From Deltaproteobacteria bacterium (lineage in GTDB: Bacteria; Bdellovibrionota_C; UBA2361; SZUA-149; JAITKM01), in NCBI GenBank assembly GCA_031278395.1, contig JAITKM010000018.1, forward strand, positions 1 through 64,000: a stretch of DNA of 64,000 nucleotides, in the 5' to 3' direction. The position numbers and the translations under genes are program-made. This document shows, in pieces, positions 42,529 through 52,918 of the stretch (position 1 is its first letter; every line of letters begins with the position of its first letter). A model generated the notes under the pieces. The model ran no database searches and was not told the DNA's origin. It worked only from the letters and a program-made list of their open reading frames with translations.

Positions 42529-45500
42529 ATGAGTGAAATTTCTTTTAATGCTAACAGCTTGAGTATACATGATAAACCGAATGACCCGGCTTTAATTACA
42601 GCTATGCGCGTGTCAATTTCTAGTCCAGAGCAAATTAAGTCTTGGTCTTTTGGACAAGTAAAAAAGCACGAAACAATCAATTACCGAACATTCAAGCCGG
42701 AACGAGATGGATTATTTTGCGGTAAGATTTTCGGACCTGTTAAAAATTATGAATGTGTTTGTGGCAAGTATAAAAGAAAGAGACACGAAGGCGTAGTTTG
42801 CGAAAAATGTGGCGTGGAAGTTACTGTTTCTGATGTGCGTCGTGAACGTATGGGGCATATCGAGCTAGCAACGCCAGTCGCGCATATCTGGTTTTTAAAA
42901 AGCTTACCCAGCCGTATTGGTAATATGTTGGATTTGTCTTTGCGGGATTTGGAGAAAGTTTTGTATTTCGAAAGCTATATTATAACTGATCCAGGCAAGA
43001 CAGATTTAGAAGAAAGACAACTACTGACAGATAAGGAATATCGTGAAGCCTTAACGACTTACGGCACTGCTTTTAAAGCTGCGATGGGTGCAGAAGCTAT
43101 TAAAGAACTACTTGCCAAAATTGATGTTAAGGTTTTGGCTAACCAGTTACTTAAAGATTTACAAACTACAAGTAGCGATGCCAAAAGAAAAAAAATCTCT
43201 AAACGTTTAAAAGTTGTTTATGCAATGTTGGATTCTGGTAATCGTCCTGAGTGGATGATTCTAGATGTGATACCAGTTTTGCCGCCAGACTTGAGACCGC
43301 TCGTGCCTCTAGACGTAGGTCGTATGGCGTCTAGTGATTTGAACGATTTGTATCGTAGGGTTTTAAATCGTAATAATCGTTTAAAAAGACTTTTAGATAT
43401 TAGCGCTCCTGATATTATTATTCGTAACGAAAAAAGAATGTTACAGGAAGCTGTAGATGCGCTTTTTGATAATGGTCGAAGGGGACGTATTATTCAAGGA
43501 GCTAATAAGCGACCGCTTAAGTCTTTAAGCGATATGTTAAAAGGTAAGACCGGGCGTTTTAGACAAAATTTATTAGGTAAACGTGTAGACTATTCAGGAC
43601 GTTCTGTAATTACAGTTGGTCCAGATTTAAGACTGCATCAATGCGGTCTACCAAAGCAGATGGCTTTGGAATTATTTAAGCCTTTCATCTATAACCGACT
43701 TATCGATAAAGGCTTTACTCCAACAGTGAAGGGGGCAAAAAAAATGGTTGACAGCGAGAGCGCTCCAGTTTGGGACGCTTTAGCTGAAGTCGTTTTAGAA
43801 CATCCAGTTATGCTAAACCGTGCGCCAACCCTGCATAGGCTCGGTATTCAAGCCTTTGAACCAGTTCTAATTGAAGGTAAAGCTTTGCGCCTGCATCCTT
43901 TAGTTTGCGCAGCATTTAACGCAGACTTTGATGGTGACCAAATGGCGGTGCATGTTCCGCTTTCAATTGAATCGCAAGTTGAAGCTCGTGTCTTGATGAT
44001 GTCAACTAATAACATTTTAAGTCCAGCTAGTGGTAAGCCAATTATTAATCCTTCTCAGGATATGGTTTTAGGGTTGTATTACATGACGCGTGAAAGACCA
44101 TTTGCTAAAGGTGAAGGCAAGGTATTTTCAAATCGTCGTGAAGTTATGTTGGCGGTTGAGGAGCAAAAGATTGACTTACAAGCCAAAATTAAAGTTCGAA
44201 TTGCTGGAAAATTATGGAATACCACACCGGGTCGAGTAATTCTTTATGATATTTTCCCAAGAGATTTAAACTTTGAGTATGCTAATAAAGTTTTTACTAA
44301 AAAGGAAATTTCTAAGTTAATCGATATTTGCTTTAGGGAGTTTGGTAACAAAGCAACCGTGCTGTTGGCTGACCGTTTGAAAGATACTGGTTATATGTTC
44401 GCTACTCGTGCTGGTATTTCAATTGCGATGGTCAATATGGTTATTCCAGAATCCAAGACAGTTTTATTAAAAGAAGCTGAAGATCGAATTGCATCTGTCG
44501 AAGGGCAGTATCAGGAGGGATTAATTACTGCCGGCGAGCGCTACAATAAAGTAGTTGATATTTGGGCGGATAGTATGGAACGTGTTGCCAAAGATATGAT
44601 GGTTGGTATTTCAACTCAAGTTTTTAAAGGGCAAAACGGCGAAAAAGTTACAGGTGCTAGCTTTAATTCAATCTTTATGATGGCTGATTCAGGAGCGCGA
44701 GGTTCAAGTCAGCAAATTAGGCAGTTAGCTGGAATGCGTGGTTTGATGGCACGCCCAGATGGTTCAATTATTGAAACGCCAATTAAAGCTAACTTTCGCG
44801 AAGGCTTGACAGTGGCTGAATACTTTATCTCTACGCATGGCGCTAGAAAAGGTTTAGCCGATACAGCCTTGAAGACAGCTAGTTCAGGACACTTAACGCG
44901 TCGTTTAGTTGATGTGGCTCAAGATTGCGTTATAACAGGTTATGACTGCTGCACGCTAAATGGTGTGGAGATTACCGCCTTAATTGAAGGCGGAGAAGAA
45001 ATTGAGTCTTTGCAAGATCGTATTTTAGGACGCGTATCTTTAGATGATATTTTAGATCCAATTAGCAAAGAAGTGTTAGTTAAGGCTAACGCTGAAATTA
45101 CGGAAGAACTTGCTAAAAAAATTGTTGACGCGGGTATTGATTCGGTCATGACCCGCTCGGTTTTAACTTGTGAAATGCGACATGGAGTTTGCGCTTTATG
45201 TTATGGGCGTGATTTGGCTCGCGGGCATTTAGTGAGTATCGGCGAAGCGGTTGGAGTTATTGCAGCTCAATCTATTGGGGAGCCGGGAACGCAGTTGACG
45301 ATGAGAACTTTTCATGTTGGTGGAACTGCAACAGGTAAAGCAGAGCAAACTAATTTGCTAGCTCGTTATGCTGGAACACTCCAATATATCGAAGCTAACT
45401 TAGTTAAATCGCCACGCGGCTGGGTAGTCATGGGACGTAAAGCCGAGGTTGTGGTAGTCGACCAAAAAGACGGACGCGAGCGTGAACGTCATGCCTTGGT

Positions 45501-46728
45501 TTATGGCGCTGTAGTGAAAGTTACTAATGGCGCCCTAGTCAAGGCAGGGGATTTGATAGCTGAATGGGATCCGTTCTCTATTCCTCTATTAACTGAACAC
45601 GGTGGTCGTGTTCAGTGGAACGATATTAATGAGCAGACTGTTGAAGAGAAAACTGACGAACGAACTGGATTTGTCGTAAGACAAATTAAGGAAGTGAGCG
45701 AAAGGGGTTCGGATTTGCGTCCATCGATTATTATTAAATCTAAAGGGCGTGAAGATTCAGTGTTCTTTTTACCAGTGGGGATTAAGGTTGTAGTTGATAA
45801 CGGAACAGAAGTCTTTCCAGGCGATATCTTAGCTAAGCGTGAACGTGAAACTACTAAGACTAAAGATATTACGGGTGGGTTACCGCGGGTAGCTGAATTG
45901 TTTGAAGCTCGTAAACCAAAAAATCCAGCTGATATTAGTGATATTGATGGAATTATTAGTTTCGGTGAAGATTCGCGTGGTAAGCGGCGAGTAATTGTTA
46001 CGCCAGAAGTTGGTGAAACGGCTGAATACTTAATTTCTAAGAATAAGCATTTGCTGGTGCATGAAGGGGATAAGATTCGAGCCGGTGAGCCAATAACCAG
46101 CGGCGCTGAAAACCCACACGACATTTTAAAAATTCAAGGCTTGCATGCGCTAGTTAGGTATTTGGTCAATGAAGTTCAGGAAGTTTATAAACTGCAAGGC
46201 GTGCGAATTGATGATAAGCATATTGAAGTTATTGTGCGACAAATGTTGGGCAAAGTTCAGATTGTTGAATCCGGCAAAACTCGCTTTTTAGCTGGAGAAA
46301 CAGTTGATAGATTTACCTTTAATACAGAGAATGAGCGGGTATTAAAAGCTGGTTTAGAGCCGGCTACATATGAACCTGTGCTTTTAGGAATTACTAAAGC
46401 TGCGTTGACAAATGAAAGTTTTATTTCTGCCGCTAGTTTCCAAGAAACAACTAAAGTGCTGACTGACGCCGCAATTGGCGCTAAGACTGATTATTTGCGT
46501 GGTTTAAAAGAAAACGTTATTATGGGGCGTTTAATTCCAGCAGGCACTGGTTTTATTAAACGCGCTAGACCAAATACTGCGGTTGAGGTTGAAGGACAGA
46601 TTGATGAACCAGTACAACAACCCAACCAAGCGTCAAAGATTAGTTTAGCTTCTGCCGTAAAGCAGAATGTTGTAGTCAACGAATCTCCAGACGCCTTAAC
46701 TAAAGCGTTACAGTCTTTAGGCTTGTAA
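42529..46728 (+). CDS. rpoC: DNA-directed RNA polymerase subunit beta'
   Basis: [28 protein letters not shown]. Confidence 0.98.
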   Translation: MSEISFNANSLSIHDKPNDPALITAMRVSISSPEQIKSWSFGQVKKHETINYRTFKPERDGLFCGKIFGPVKNYECVCGKYKRKRHEGVVCEKCGVEVTVSDVRRERMGHIELATPVAHIWFLKSLPSRIGNMLDLSLRDLEKVLYFESYIITDPGKTDLEERQLLTDKEYREALTTYGTAFKAAMGAEAIKELLAKIDVKVLANQLLKDLQTTSSDAKRKKISKRLKVVYAMLDSGNRPEWMILDVIPVLPPDLRPLVPLDVGRMASSDLNDLYRRVLNRNNRLKRLLDISAPDIIIRNEKRMLQEAVDALFDNGRRGRIIQGANKRPLKSLSDMLKGKTGRFRQNLLGKRVDYSGRSVITVGPDLRLHQCGLPKQMALELFKPFIYNRLIDKGFTPTVKGAKKMVDSESAPVWDALAEVVLEHPVMLNRAPTLHRLGIQAFEPVLIEGKALRLHPLVCAAFNADFDGDQMAVHVPLSIESQVEARVLMMSTNNILSPASGKPIINPSQDMVLGLYYMTRERPFAKGEGKVFSNRREVMLAVEEQKIDLQAKIKVRIAGKLWNTTPGRVILYDIFPRDLNFEYANKVFTKKEISKLIDICFREFGNKATVLLADRLKDTGYMFATRAGISIAMVNMVIPESKTVLLKEAEDRIASVEGQYQEGLITAGERYNKVVDIWADSMERVAKDMMVGISTQVFKGQNGEKVTGASFNSIFMMADSGARGSSQQIRQLAGMRGLMARPDGSIIETPIKANFREGLTVAEYFISTHGARKGLADTALKTASSGHLTRRLVDVAQDCVITGYDCCTLNGVEITALIEGGEEIESLQDRILGRVSLDDILDPISKEVLVKANAEITEELAKKIVDAGIDSVMTRSVLTCEMRHGVCALCYGRDLARGHLVSIGEAVGVIAAQSIGEPGTQLTMRTFHVGGTATGKAEQTNLLARYAGTLQYIEANLVKSPRGWVVMGRKAEVVVVDQKDGRERERHALVYGAVVKVTNGALVKAGDLIAEWDPFSIPLLTEHGGRVQWNDINEQTVEEKTDERTGFVVRQIKEVSERGSDLRPSIIIKSKGREDSVFFLPVGIKVVVDNGTEVFPGDILAKRERETTKTKDITGGLPRVAELFEARKPKNPADISDIDGIISFGEDSRGKRRVIVTPEVGETAEYLISKNKHLLVHEGDKIRAGEPITSGAENPHDILKIQGLHALVRYLVNEVQEVYKLQGVRIDDKHIEVIVRQMLGKVQIVESGKTRFLAGETVDRFTFNTENERVLKAGLEPATYEPVLLGITKAALTNESFISAASFQETTKVLTDAAIGAKTDYLRGLKENVIMGRLIPAGTGFIKRARPNTAVEVEGQIDEPVQQPNQASKISLASAVKQNVVVNESPDALTKALQSLGL

Positions 46729-46740
46729 TTAAAACTCTAT

Positions 46741-47178
46741 ATGTTGACAGTTAAGGTTAACAATAAATCTAAGCATCCTTTGCCGCAGCACGAGACGGAG
46801 CATGCGGCAGGAGCAGATCTGCGAGCAAATCTTAAGCAACCAATTACCCTAAAGCCGTTAGAGCGTTATGCTGTCCCGACTGGCTTATTTCTTGAAATTC
46901 CTGTTGGTTATGAAGCGCAAATTCGTCCACGTAGTGGGTTAGCTTACAAAAAAGGTTTAACTATACTGAATGCGCCCGGAACTATTGATGCTGACTATCG
47001 TGGAGAAGTTCATGTTTTGTTGATTAATTTATCTCAAGTGGAGGTTGTGATTGAGGATGGCGAGCGCATTGCTCAGATGGTTATTGCCCAACATGAACGT
47101 GTGCAGTTTGGAGAGGTGGACAAGCTTAGTGATACATTGCGTGGCAGTGGTGGTTTTGGCTCAACAGGTAGCCTGTAA
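46741..47178 (+). CDS. dut: dUTP diphosphatase
   Basis: [45 protein letters not shown]. Confidence 0.96.
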   Translation: MLTVKVNNKSKHPLPQHETEHAAGADLRANLKQPITLKPLERYAVPTGLFLEIPVGYEAQIRPRSGLAYKKGLTILNAPGTIDADYRGEVHVLLINLSQVEVVIEDGERIAQMVIAQHERVQFGEVDKLSDTLRGSGGFGSTGSL

Positions 47179-47185
47179 AGAAATT

Positions 47186-48319
47186 ATGAATAATATTCTG
47201 AAAATAATATGTAGGTTGCTAACTTATTTAGCGATTCTTCATGTAATGATCTTCTTATTACTTAGTAAGGATGATATACCTCTTGGTATTATTACGTCCT
47301 TTCTGATGATACTATTGCTTCTGGTAATTGTTTTTTATATTTCTAATAAATCTAAAATATATATCAGGCGGCAGATTTTTCTACGTGCAGCTTTTGGTAT
47401 TTTTGCCAAATTAGCAATGGTGGATGGTCAGTTGACTAAATTGGAAGTGCAGGTTGTGGAGCGTATTGCTGATCAGAATCTTAAATTAAACGAAAAAGAA
47501 CGGGCAGAGATGATTAAGTTGTTTAATGAAACTATTGCCACGGAACCAGAAGATTTTAATAGGTTATATCCGCGGAACCAAGCGCCTAAATCTATTTCAG
47601 AGCATTTGCGGTGTTTTACTAAAACGTTTGATATTTATGGGGCGGATAAGGGGATGTGTGTTTTATTTTTGAGGTTAATTTTTATGTTGGCAAGTGCGGA
47701 TAAGATTTTGCATCCGCAGGAGGAGTTTATTTTAAAAAATGTAGCAGTTATTTTAGGCATTTTGCCAAGTCATTATAATATGTTGTTTAATGAGTATTTT
47801 GTTCGGCAGACGACAGATAGCTTTGGAGAAAAAATGAATCAAGGTTATGGTTATACAGGTTTTAGTAGTCGTGAAGAGTTTAAAAAGACCGATTTTAATC
47901 AAAGAAGTTGGGAAGCCGAGCAAAATCAACAGCATGAATGGATGAATGAAGATTGGTTTAAGAGTAAGTGGGGGAGTGCTAGTTCGCAATGGAAATCTAG
48001 CAGAAGAAGAGGGCAACAACAATTTGATCAGCAGGCTAACTCGCAAGATTGGTTTAAGAAGCAGTCGCAGTGGCAAACTGAGAATAAAAGATATTATCAA
48101 ACTGACCCCTTAAAGAAATATTATGATCTTTTAGGTTGCCCAGTAGGCTGTAGTGAAGCAGAGTTAAAAAAAGTCTATCGTAAACAAGCCTTAGAGAATC
48201 ATCCTGATCGTCTGTTAAGCCGTGGCTTGCCTAAACAAACCATGAAACTCGCCAATGACCGCTTTTTAGCTATCAAGCACGCATATGAAGAAATCTGTAA
48301 CAAACGCGGGATAAAGTGA
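47186..48319 (+). CDS. DjlA-like TerB plus DnaJ-domain membrane protein (start trimmed to MNNILK)
   Basis: N-terminal TMs, TerB-like MVDGQLTKLEVQVVERI, C-terminal J domain with intact HPD (ENHPDRLLSRGLP). Confidence 0.85.
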   Translation: MNNILKIICRLLTYLAILHVMIFLLLSKDDIPLGIITSFLMILLLLVIVFYISNKSKIYIRRQIFLRAAFGIFAKLAMVDGQLTKLEVQVVERIADQNLKLNEKERAEMIKLFNETIATEPEDFNRLYPRNQAPKSISEHLRCFTKTFDIYGADKGMCVLFLRLIFMLASADKILHPQEEFILKNVAVILGILPSHYNMLFNEYFVRQTTDSFGEKMNQGYGYTGFSSREEFKKTDFNQRSWEAEQNQQHEWMNEDWFKSKWGSASSQWKSSRRRGQQQFDQQANSQDWFKKQSQWQTENKRYYQTDPLKKYYDLLGCPVGCSEAELKKVYRKQALENHPDRLLSRGLPKQTMKLANDRFLAIKHAYEEICNKRGIK

Positions 48320-48400
48320 TCCCTATTCCGATTTTCGAAAAGAAACATTGGATGAACAATGTTCCCTTATATATTATCGAAGATAATTTTTAACTAAAAG

Positions 48401-50365
48401 TTAAAAAAAACAATCTAAACCTATAGCCACAGCCGGGAAGTTTTCTTGAAATTCTTTAGACTGAGAAAATTTAATTTTTAAAGCGAGGTTTTTGTTGAGT
48501 GTGAATCTGTTATCTAGCGCTATTTCATAGCTCTGATGGTTGTCTCCCCAAAAGTAGTTAGTGCCAGTTAAGTAAAAATTAGTTGCCCAAATATCCGTCC
48601 AATATAACAGAAATCCACTTTTAGCGCCGCCCCCAATTGCATAATCCTGAGCATAGTGGCGACTAGTTGTTGAGTTTAGTAGTAGCAGGTTATAGAACAG
48701 ACTATTTTGTTTTAGTCCCCAAGTTAATCCAAGTCCGCCTCCCAGAGAATAAACACTGTGATTTTCTTTTTTATCAAAGGCTAGTCTTTGCATATCAAGC
48801 TTAAATTCCCAAGAAATTGGGGTAAACATTGGGGTGATTGGTGAATATGATTTTAATTGTAACGGAACAAATGCATTAAGTTTAAAATTTTCATGTTGTT
48901 GGTAACTAATTATTGTTTTAAAAAATAAAAGTTCCGAGCCAATTTTGAACCCTCCTTGAGGATCTAATAATTCATGATAGGCAAAATTAAACTGCAAATT
49001 GTAAAAGAACTGGCTGTTATAATAGCTGCTAGTTAGATTAAATTTGCTGCTTTCATGTCCTTCATCTGGTCTAATACTTGGCGTTTCTATGCTAATAGGT
49101 TTTGAAATGACATCAATTTGGCTACGTTTATTAAGTAAACCCACAGTATGTTCACGATAAGTATCAAAACCTAAATATTTATCGGGTAAAGTATAGGAAA
49201 GATAATCAATAGCTAAATCCAAAATCTTAGCTTTTTCTGTAGGAGTTAAAGCCAATTGGTCAAGGTAATTAAGGTTGGTGTCAGCGTCAGCCATTTTTTT
49301 AGCTAAGCTAATTTCTTTAGTGTTTGCCAGTTGCGCTGACTTAGAAAGTTTAGTTTGTAAAGCAGGACGAAAACGAATTTCGCCTATTAAGCCGTTAATT
49401 TTTGTAAGTTCTTTGATTGAATCAATGGGTGTAATCCAAGTTTGAAACTTTTCAGTTAGGCGCAGTTCGGGACGACCAGCTTCCAGTAATGCCAATAAAA
49501 TGTAGGCGCAATTGTCGTCAAAATAGTAGTAGTTAATATTGCTTTCTCTAAGCTCCCACAAATTAGCGACTAACATTTCAGCTTCTGCCTTAGTAAAATT
49601 TAAATCGTATTCCCAGATGTCACGGTTTTCGCTGTCGCCATACATGTTAACTCGGTCATAGTAGTTATTGATAATAAAGTAACCATGATACGCCCCTAAT
49701 AAACCTTTAAGAGCGTAAAGTAGAGCGCTGTCTTGAGCGTTGGTTTGGGCTGAGTAGCTAGCAGTGTAGTAAAGTAGTTCGTCTTGATTATGCTGAGGGT
49801 TTTGGTTAATCCGAATTAATGTATGCCCAAAAGCCGAAGCAGGGCTATTAATATAAGCTGAAGGGAAGATGAGAGTTAGGCTTTCTGGGGCAATTGCTGA
49901 AAACCATTCTTGAAAACGTTTGCAATTAGGTTTAGTGATTTTGGAATAATCAAAATGTAGTTGTTTAGCTAGCCAAGCATAGCGTGCAGGGAAGCGGCAT
50001 TGCGGGTTAGTATCTGAAACATCAGTCGTGTTTAAAGCGAAAATGGTTGCTAGCAGTTCAGCTTGAGCTGAATATTTTCCGTCTTCTGCAAGAAAAAATT
50101 GTGGATCGTCAATAAGGCTTTTGGTAATTGTGCTGGATTGCTTAGCGTTACAAGCAGTCTCGGCTAAAGTCCCAAGCCAACCAGTTTTATGTTGTAGCAG
50201 AGCAAGCCATTGTAAATTTTGGTGCAGTTTATTTTCAACAGCTGTTTGGGCAAGAGTATTTAAGTATTGAGTTAGTTCGTTGTGACTTGCAAAGGCAGTG
50301 TTCTGAGAGCTGGAAAGCGCTAGCAAAAGATATAAGTATAAAGATATGGAGAGTAAGTTTTTCAA
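48401..50365 (-). CDS. DUF4105-like periplasmic/outer-membrane protein
   Basis: Signal peptide, SAFGHTLIRIN and DDNCAYILLALLEAGRPELRL motifs, beta-rich C-terminus. Confidence 0.7.
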   Translation of the reverse strand: MKNLLSISLYLYLLLALSSSQNTAFASHNELTQYLNTLAQTAVENKLHQNLQWLALLQHKTGWLGTLAETACNAKQSSTITKSLIDDPQFFLAEDGKYSAQAELLATIFALNTTDVSDTNPQCRFPARYAWLAKQLHFDYSKITKPNCKRFQEWFSAIAPESLTLIFPSAYINSPASAFGHTLIRINQNPQHNQDELLYYTASYSAQTNAQDSALLYALKGLLGAYHGYFIINNYYDRVNMYGDSENRDIWEYDLNFTKAEAEMLVANLWELRESNINYYYFDDNCAYILLALLEAGRPELRLTEKFQTWITPIDSIKELTKINGLIGEIRFRPALQTKLSKSAQLANTKEISLAKKMADADTNLNYLDQLALTPTEKAKILDLAIDYLSYTLPDKYLGFDTYREHTVGLLNKRSQIDVISKPISIETPSIRPDEGHESSKFNLTSSYYNSQFFYNLQFNFAYHELLDPQGGFKIGSELLFFKTIISYQQHENFKLNAFVPLQLKSYSPITPMFTPISWEFKLDMQRLAFDKKENHSVYSLGGGLGLTWGLKQNSLFYNLLLLNSTTSRHYAQDYAIGGGAKSGFLLYWTDIWATNFYLTGTNYFWGDNHQSYEIALDNRFTLNKNLALKIKFSQSKEFQENFPAVAIGLDCFF

Positions 50366-50495
50366 AGGTTTGTTTAGTAAAATTTGTAATACGTATTAAT
50401 ATTTTGTGGAAAAGCTAGCTATCTATTAAATAATATGTTAGAGCAAGGCGTTTTTTTTGTGTGTTAATAAGTATTTTTAAAATCAAAGTTAATAT

Positions 50496-50909
50496 ATGAA
50501 GATAAAATTTTTTTATTTTGGGTTAATAGCGTCATTGATTTTTACTGGATGTAATGCCATTCAGGAGAGTTCGTCAAAAGCTTTTGATAACGCTAATGAG
50601 GTGATACGTTATTATTCAGGGGCTAAAGGACGCAATACTATTGCAGTAAACTCGTCGAATAATAAAGCGCAAAGCAATTATTATAGTAAAAAAAGTGATA
50701 TTTTGAACGATAATTCAATAATTTGGAAAGCGACTAACCGTCCAGACATAAAAGAAGAGGATATTATAACCAATCAAAATAACTTAGCCGCTAAGTTAGA
50801 GACGAAAAATTCGAATGATAACTCAAAATACGGCACGATTAACGCTCAGGTTGTTGAGCAAGAGCTTAACAAGTCGCAAACAACTGATGAAATTTTTGAA
50901 GGATTATAA
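50496..50909 (+). CDS. Putative lipoprotein
   Basis: Signal peptide with FTGC lipobox. Confidence 0.5.
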   Translation: MKIKFFYFGLIASLIFTGCNAIQESSSKAFDNANEVIRYYSGAKGRNTIAVNSSNNKAQSNYYSKKSDILNDNSIIWKATNRPDIKEEDIITNQNNLAAKLETKNSNDNSKYGTINAQVVEQELNKSQTTDEIFEGL

Positions 50910-50941
50910 TAATAGCGGGGTGGTAGATAATTTTTCTTAAG

Positions 50942-51296
50942 GGGGGTGTTCTGGTTTCGACGTGGATTATGAATCTTTATGTGGCGTGTCTCAGAGCCGT
51001 TGGCTGAGTTAACAAACGGCAAAAATGTAATCGCAAATACTGACGATTATGCAGAAATCGCTTTAGTAGCTTAATACTTTGGCGTCTTTTAGCTAGGTAG
51101 CTTGCGCTTGGTTAAAAGTTAATTTAGCAAACTAGGAAAATGTTGCTGCTTTGACGGCATAACTGAAAATTATTCAAAGCTAGTTATAAAGTTCCTGTCT
51201 GAGGGAGGCGTTATGATGAAATTCAAACTTAGGCTACACACGTAGAGGCATTTAGAAACAAATTCGCGGACGGGGGTTCAATTCCCCCCACCTCCA
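50942..51296 (+). ncRNA. ssrA: tmRNA (one-piece)
   Basis: 5' GGGGGTGTTCTGGTTTCGAC pairs with 3' GGGGGTTCAATTCCCCCCACCTCCA; tag ORF 51033-51074 reads ANTDDYAEIALVA*. Confidence 0.95.
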
Positions 51297-51425
51297 TTTT
51301 TGGTTTTTCCCTATACATATATTTATATCGTGAACTAACTATAGCGCACAGCTTCCTGCTAGCGCTTTTTACATTTAACTTTATTTAGCTTAAATAATTA
51401 AATCTCTACAGGAGTTTGGAAGTGG

Positions 51426-51800
51426 GTGATGGATAGTGAATTTATTGATAGTGAAGTATTAAACGCTAGCGGTGTTTTGGTGATTAATGACCGTAATGAA
51501 AAAGTCTATGGAGATTCGTATGTTTCACTTGCGCTAAAAAAGAATAAAGAAGGCGCCAAGACAGGTGTTAAGGTTATTCCTTTTGCGGACAGTTATAAAT
51601 ATATGTCAGAGAATGGCACGAAAAAAGTTGAGTTCTTGCTAGATCAGGAAGGGCAAAAAACAGTTAGCACCATTGAGTTTAGTAGTGATGGTAAAACTCT
51701 TAACGGTGTCTCACGTGTCTCTGGTAAAGACCCAGTGAGCGGCAAGAGTTATACTGCGCATTATACTTGGAAAGCCCGACGAGTTAATAAGAAAGGGTAA
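51426..51800 (+). CDS. Hypothetical protein, possibly beta-barrel/lipocalin-like
   Basis: In-frame upstream codons give GVWKWVMDSEFID; C-terminal SYTAHYTWKARRV. Confidence 0.45.
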   Translation: MMDSEFIDSEVLNASGVLVINDRNEKVYGDSYVSLALKKNKEGAKTGVKVIPFADSYKYMSENGTKKVEFLLDQEGQKTVSTIEFSSDGKTLNGVSRVSGKDPVSGKSYTAHYTWKARRVNKKG

Positions 51801-51874
51801 AACGTGGTAATTGCAAAAGGGGCGCGACTGGAGACGGTTGCGGAGTCCGCCACTAAATAGTTACTAAAAAGCAC

Positions 51875-51892
51875 GCCCAGGATTGCCTGGGC
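51875..51892. repeat. Perfect 7-bp stem hairpin GCCCAGG-ATTG-CCTGGGC
   Basis: Direct reading. Confidence 0.5.
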
Positions 51893-51958
51893 TACACAAA
51901 ATCTTATTTTTCTCTCTTTTATTTTTTTGCCACTTCTGCTATAGGGCAGCGACTTCAT

Positions 51959-51980
51959 GCCTGGGTGGTGGAATTGGTAG
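51959..51980 (+). pseudogene. 5' fragment of a tRNA-Leu gene, truncated in the D-arm
   Basis: GCCTGGGTGGTGGAATTGGTAG is the 5' acceptor plus D-arm of bacterial tRNA-Leu; no anticodon arm or T-arm follows. Confidence 0.8.
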
Positions 51981-52156
51981 TTGTGAAGAGGTGTTACTAT
52001 GTTAGTCTACATATTCTATTTAGTTTTATAATTTCCTATACATAAGAATGTTGTTATATTAAGTATTTCTATGTGTTTTTGCTATGTCTAGTTGTGTTTT
52101 TATTTGTTCTAAGTGAAAATGTGCTGCAAAAAATAAAGCTAATATAATGGCAGATT

Positions 52157-52182
52157 AACAAGCTGGATTTATCCGGCTTGTT
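52157..52182. terminator. 11-bp hairpin AACAAGCTGGA-TTTA-TCCGGCTTGTT at the end of the leftward operon
   Basis: Direct reading; one G-T pair. Confidence 0.5.
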
Positions 52183-52244
52183 AAAAGAGATATTGTACTA
52201 TTATATTTTTTTGTATTAAGAAATTGTTGCAGTATACTACCTGA

Positions 52245-52442
52245 TTATAGTCCACTCTTCACGTTACTTTCCCATTTGATTACATCTTCCATTGGATAAA
52301 GTTTTTTGCCTTTTTTTAGCCCACTTGGGTTAAATGCTGGCGGCAGTTTTCCCTCCGACTGAAGTCGGTAAGCCACATTAATATCTATTCGCCAACGTTC
52401 GGCTAACTCTTTTATAGTTAAGAATTTTTTTTCCATAATCAC
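52245..52442 (-). CDS. Helix-turn-helix (excisionase-like) DNA-binding protein
   Basis: FLTIKELAERWRIDINVAYRLQSEGKLPPAFN...KLYPMEDVIKWE. Confidence 0.65.
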   Translation of the reverse strand: MIMEKKFLTIKELAERWRIDINVAYRLQSEGKLPPAFNPSGLKKGKKLYPMEDVIKWESNVKSGL

Positions 52443-52445
52443 CTC

Positions 52446-52718
52446 TTAAAACGGAATATCATCATTGTCAAAACTTGTTCCAGTGTTACCCAGAGCCTGT
52501 TGTTTATTATCTTGCGTATTATTTTTCCCTTGTTGCTTTGGAGCAAAAGAAAAACTAAAATATTTCTTTTCATCTTTTTCCTTAATCCAGCCAGAAATCC
52601 AATACTCAATATTATTAATTGTGCAGCTGCCAGTATAGTCTGGATGATTAGCTTGTTGCTTGCGTTCGTTTTTAAATAATACTCCTCGATTATTGTTGTT
52701 ATATTGTTGTTGCGTCAT
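52446..52718 (-). CDS. Putative phage ssDNA-binding-like protein with SSB-type acidic C-terminal tip
   Basis: Ends DNDDIPF; GVLFKNERKQ...DYTGSCTINNIEYWISGWIKE. Confidence 0.5.
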   Translation of the reverse strand: MTQQQYNNNNRGVLFKNERKQQANHPDYTGSCTINNIEYWISGWIKEKDEKKYFSFSFAPKQQGKNNTQDNKQQALGNTGTSFDNDDIPF

Positions 52719-52726
52719 AATTATCC

Positions 52727-52918
52727 TTAATATATTTCCTCTTCAAAAACTAAAAGCTGCTTTAGTTCTTGAACTTGATTGTTAATATTTTTAGTCTGAT
52801 TTAAAATTTTATTCCCTCGCTCATTCACGCTAAGTGCAAGCGGAGTGCCAACTAAAATAATTCCAAAAATAAAATAAATTACAATTCTATCAAACATTGT
52901 AAATTTGCATGTATTCAT
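52727..52918 (-). CDS. Small single-TM protein with coiled coil (start trimmed)
   Basis: ATGA overlap with the upstream ATPase gene; RIVIYFIFGIILVGTPLAL TM. Confidence 0.45.
   Translation of the reverse strand: MNTCKFTMFDRIVIYFIFGIILVGTPLALSVNERGNKILNQTKNINNQVQELKQLLVFEEEIY

Noticed and set aside
50942-51296. tmRNA 3' end as the element integration site
   Set aside because: tmRNA is intact, no duplicate of its 3' end was seen in the window, and the tRNA-Leu truncation at 51980 gives a better boundary
51959-52240. Intron-containing tRNA-Leu
   Set aside because: Known tRNA-Leu group I introns sit in the anticodon loop, the break here is in the D-arm, and no second exon is found before phage genes begin
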